Shown here: positions 62,274 through 64,000 of the stretch, piece after piece | Numbering within the stretch: the first letter of the stretch is position 1 | Layout: each line of letters begins with the position of its first letter | Assembly (NCBI GenBank): GCA_025352125.1 | Contig: JANXTZ010000011.1 | Span: 1-64,000 of the forward strand | Direction of reading: 5' to 3' | Length of the DNA: 64,000 nt | DNA from: Deinococcales bacterium | GTDB taxonomy: Bacteria; Deinococcota; Deinococci; Deinococcales; JAAFIG01 | The notes under the pieces: generated by a model | The model's input: only the letters and a program-made list of their open reading frames with translations | What the model was told of the DNA's origin: nothing | Database searches by the model: none | Translations under genes and position numbers: made by a program

Positions 62274-62888
62274 TTATAATCCCTCGAGAATCACCCTGGC
62301 AGGTGCACCATCCGCACCAATCAAATTGAGTGGCAAACAAATCAAACGGTACTTTCCAGGCTGCACATGCTCGAGCGCCAAACTCTCGAGGATGCAGACG
62401 CCAGATTGTGCCAGCGCCTTGTGCCCAGGCAAGTCTTTGCTCTCGAGCGCATCGGCACTGGGTGCGTCCGTGCCGATCAAATTCACACCGCGAGCGGCAA
62501 GAAACGGTGGCAAGCTTGGGTCGGTGATCGTCCAAATTCTGGGGAACTCTTGCCAAGCATTCGGCTGTCCAGTCTTGAAAATCACCTTGCTCACGCCCGT
62601 CAAATCCTGTCCCTCGAGCAAATCTGGGGTCAAACTCGAGACTCCAAATGCGTTCAGCACCAGGCAGGTTCCAACCCAAGTTTCGAGCGGAACCTCGTGA
62701 AGTTTGATTCCAGCGTCATCGTAATGCCACGGCGCATCGACGTGCGTTCCCGTGTGGGTACTCATGCTGATGCTGCCAATGTTGGCAGTTGCGCCACCCG
62801 AGATTTTGACTGGCGTTTGGTAATTCACTGGCGTGTCGCCAATCCAGTTTGGCGCGGCGTTGTGAATCGCTCGGGTAATGTCAATCAT
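62274..62888 (-). CDS. kynB: Kynurenine formamidase-like cyclase family protein
   Basis: 204 aa using the ATG at 62888 (MIDITRAIHNAAP). The track ORF extends far upstream antisense to the phosphoesterase, and that extension is not credible. Metal-binding motif HTGTHVDAPWHY (about residues 45-56) and the C-terminal QPGKYRLICLPLNLIGADGAPARVIL are typical. It hydrolyses N-formyl-kynurenine in tryptophan breakdown. Other genes of the pathway are not in the window, so the substrate is assigned by family resemblance. It starts 7 bases after a TAGACT box with TTGACT 16 bases further upstream and is probably leaderless. Confidence 0.85.
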   Translation of the reverse strand: MIDITRAIHNAAPNWIGDTPVNYQTPVKISGGATANIGSISMSTHTGTHVDAPWHYDDAGIKLHEVPLETWVGTCLVLNAFGVSSLTPDLLEGQDLTGVSKVIFKTGQPNAWQEFPRIWTITDPSLPPFLAARGVNLIGTDAPSADALESKDLPGHKALAQSGVCILESLALEHVQPGKYRLICLPLNLIGADGAPARVILEGL

Positions 62889-62895
62889 GTATTGC

Positions 62896-62923
62896 AGTCT
62901 ATCCCGAGGTAAGCTCGAGTCAA
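62896..62923 (-). promoter_or_regulatory. Leaderless promoter of kynB
   Basis: TTGACT, 16 bases, TAGACT, then 7 bases to the ATG at 62888. No ribosome binding site. It overlaps the region just before the divergent phosphoesterase start at 62925. Confidence 0.65.
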
Positions 62924-62924
62924 T

Positions 62925-63803
62925 ATGAAGCTGACTGTTGCATTTCTTTTTTGTGCCGCGCTCCTCGCCTGCGATGGACTTACTGCCCCGCAGACCGCCG
63001 TGCTGGTTGGCGCTGGCGACATTGCGGGTTGCAACAGTTCTGGCGACGAACAAACCGCCAAATTGGTGACCGGCGTGCTGACCCAAAACCCAGGTTCGAG
63101 TGTTTTTACTTTGGGTGACAACGTTTACCCCAATGGCACAAGTGCAGAATTTGCGGATTGTTACAACCCAAGTTGGGGCAGCTTTAAAGCCAGAACCCGC
63201 CCCGTTCCAGGCAACCACGATTACAACACGACCAATGCCACGGGATATTACGGTTATTACGGCGCAAAAGCGGGCGACTCGAGCAAAGGTTATTACTCGT
63301 ACAATTTCGGGGCGTGGCATATCGTGGTGGTCAACAGCAATTGTTGGGCGGTGGGCGGCTGTCAGACAGGCTCGAGTCAAGAAAAATGGTTGCGCAACGA
63401 CCTGAAAACCAGTTCTGGCACTTGCCAGATTGTCATGTGGCATCATCCCCGATTCTCGAGCGGCGTGGAACACGGCAACGCCGATTTTATGCAAGACATC
63501 TGGAAAGCGGTTGCCGAAAATCATGTCGAACTGGTGTTGAACGGTCACGAGCACACTTTTGAGCGGTTTGCACCGATGAACGCGGCAGGACAGGCAGACC
63601 AGGGCGGCACAACCGAAATCATTGTCGGTTCTGGCGGGATCAGCCATTACCATTTGGGCGTGACAAAACCAAACAGCCTCATCTTCAATTCAGACACCTA
63701 CGGCGTTTTGAAACTCGAGCTTGCCACATCGGGTTACAAGTTTGAATTCTTGCCCGAACCTGGAAAAACTTTTTCCGACTCGGGTGCTGGAACGTGTCGT
63801 TAA
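62925..63803 (+). CDS. Exported lipoprotein metallophosphoesterase (purple acid phosphatase-like)
   Basis: 292 aa. Lipoprotein signal ending in LLAC (MKLTVAFLFCAALLAC). Calcineurin-type metal ligands in order: GDIAGC, LGDNVYPNG, GNHDYN, MWHHPRF, and NGHEHTFERF. It cleaves phosphomonoesters on the outer side of the membrane, probably for phosphate acquisition. The gene diverges from kynB by 36 bp. Residues are complete, so it should be active. Confidence 0.85.
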   Translation: MKLTVAFLFCAALLACDGLTAPQTAVLVGAGDIAGCNSSGDEQTAKLVTGVLTQNPGSSVFTLGDNVYPNGTSAEFADCYNPSWGSFKARTRPVPGNHDYNTTNATGYYGYYGAKAGDSSKGYYSYNFGAWHIVVVNSNCWAVGGCQTGSSQEKWLRNDLKTSSGTCQIVMWHHPRFSSGVEHGNADFMQDIWKAVAENHVELVLNGHEHTFERFAPMNAAGQADQGGTTEIIVGSGGISHYHLGVTKPNSLIFNSDTYGVLKLELATSGYKFEFLPEPGKTFSDSGAGTCR

Positions 63804-63993
63804 GAACGCTCGAGATTTGAATGCTTAAAATCTTGGACATCTGAACGGTTTCAAACACTGTTTTCCGAAGTGAAAATGTTTGCCAATTGCGATCAAAGTA
63901 CACTCGAGCCACTAACGCTTGGAATCCTCGAGACGGATTGTTACGCCAAGTGTTACAGGCATCGAATAAGATTTGAACAGTGCAAAGGAGTTT

Positions 63994-64000
63994 CATGAAG
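63994..64000 (+). CDS. Start of a further gene, cut by the window edge
   Basis: ATGAAG after AAAGGAGTTTC, a strong ribosome binding site with normal spacing. Only two codons are visible and the product cannot be named. Confidence 0.4.

Noticed and set aside
62889-63653. N-terminal extension of the kynB ORF
   Set aside because: It is antisense to the phosphoesterase gene; a good promoter and family-typical start lie at 62888.

Overview
The window is a bacterial chromosome segment of roughly 50-55% GC by eye. I see no rRNA genes and no CRISPR array. Two tRNA genes with encoded CCA ends, MnmA, TopA, Lon, PrmA, RsmE, FadN/FadA and a pilus-type chemosensory operon mark the core chromosome. Several genes seem to start a few bases after a TANNNT-type -10 with no ribosome binding site, suggesting leaderless transcription as in Deinococcota. 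With the gene content, this makes a Deinococcota-like organism my best but weak guess. The clearest genome-wide signature is the palindrome CTCGAG. By eye it occurs about once per 150-250 bp in genes and spacers alike, against about one per 4 kb expected by chance.

Layout. 1-140: the right end of an ISAs1-type IS. 218-2066: a SRPBCC-like protein, methylmalonyl-CoA epimerase and an exported protein. 2107-18388: Island 1, a 16-kb element in a tRNA with CAU anticodon (Met or Ile2). It is bounded by 47-bp repeats and carries a tyrosine integrase, a tiny Xis-like gene and paired arm-type repeats at both ends. Its cargo is a type I restriction-modification cluster with an embedded PD-(D/E)XK gene and a VapBC module, plus ArdC-like, PcfJ-like, HNH and zinc-finger proteins and a Cro-like regulator.

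18484-27542: a RelE/ParE-type toxin pair, mnmA, a TetR regulator divergent from an NmrA-type reductase, topA, an M1 aminopeptidase and a methyltransferase. 27671-31978: Island 2, a 4.3-kb very AT-rich element in tRNA-Thr(CGU). It has its own tyrosine recombinase, small exported proteins and a candidate HUH-type replication protein. It has replaced the promoter of the tRNA it entered.

32029-41362: an M20 amidohydrolase, a SAM hydroxide adenosyltransferase, a haem-copper monooxygenase-like protein, a yjdJ/yjdI-like pair, and fadN and fadA separated by a toxin-antitoxin pair and an AT-rich orphan gene. 41674-53331: a response regulator, CheW, three chemoreceptors with an MHYT membrane protein among them, a CheA hybrid with two HPt domains, and a receiver-PATAN protein. 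No CheR or CheB is present, so this looks like a type IV pilus control system. 53373-63803: lon, the prmA-S41 peptidase-rsmE operon, a large lipoprotein metallopeptidase, a decayed zeta-type toxin locus, kynB and a metallophosphoesterase. A further gene starts at the right edge.
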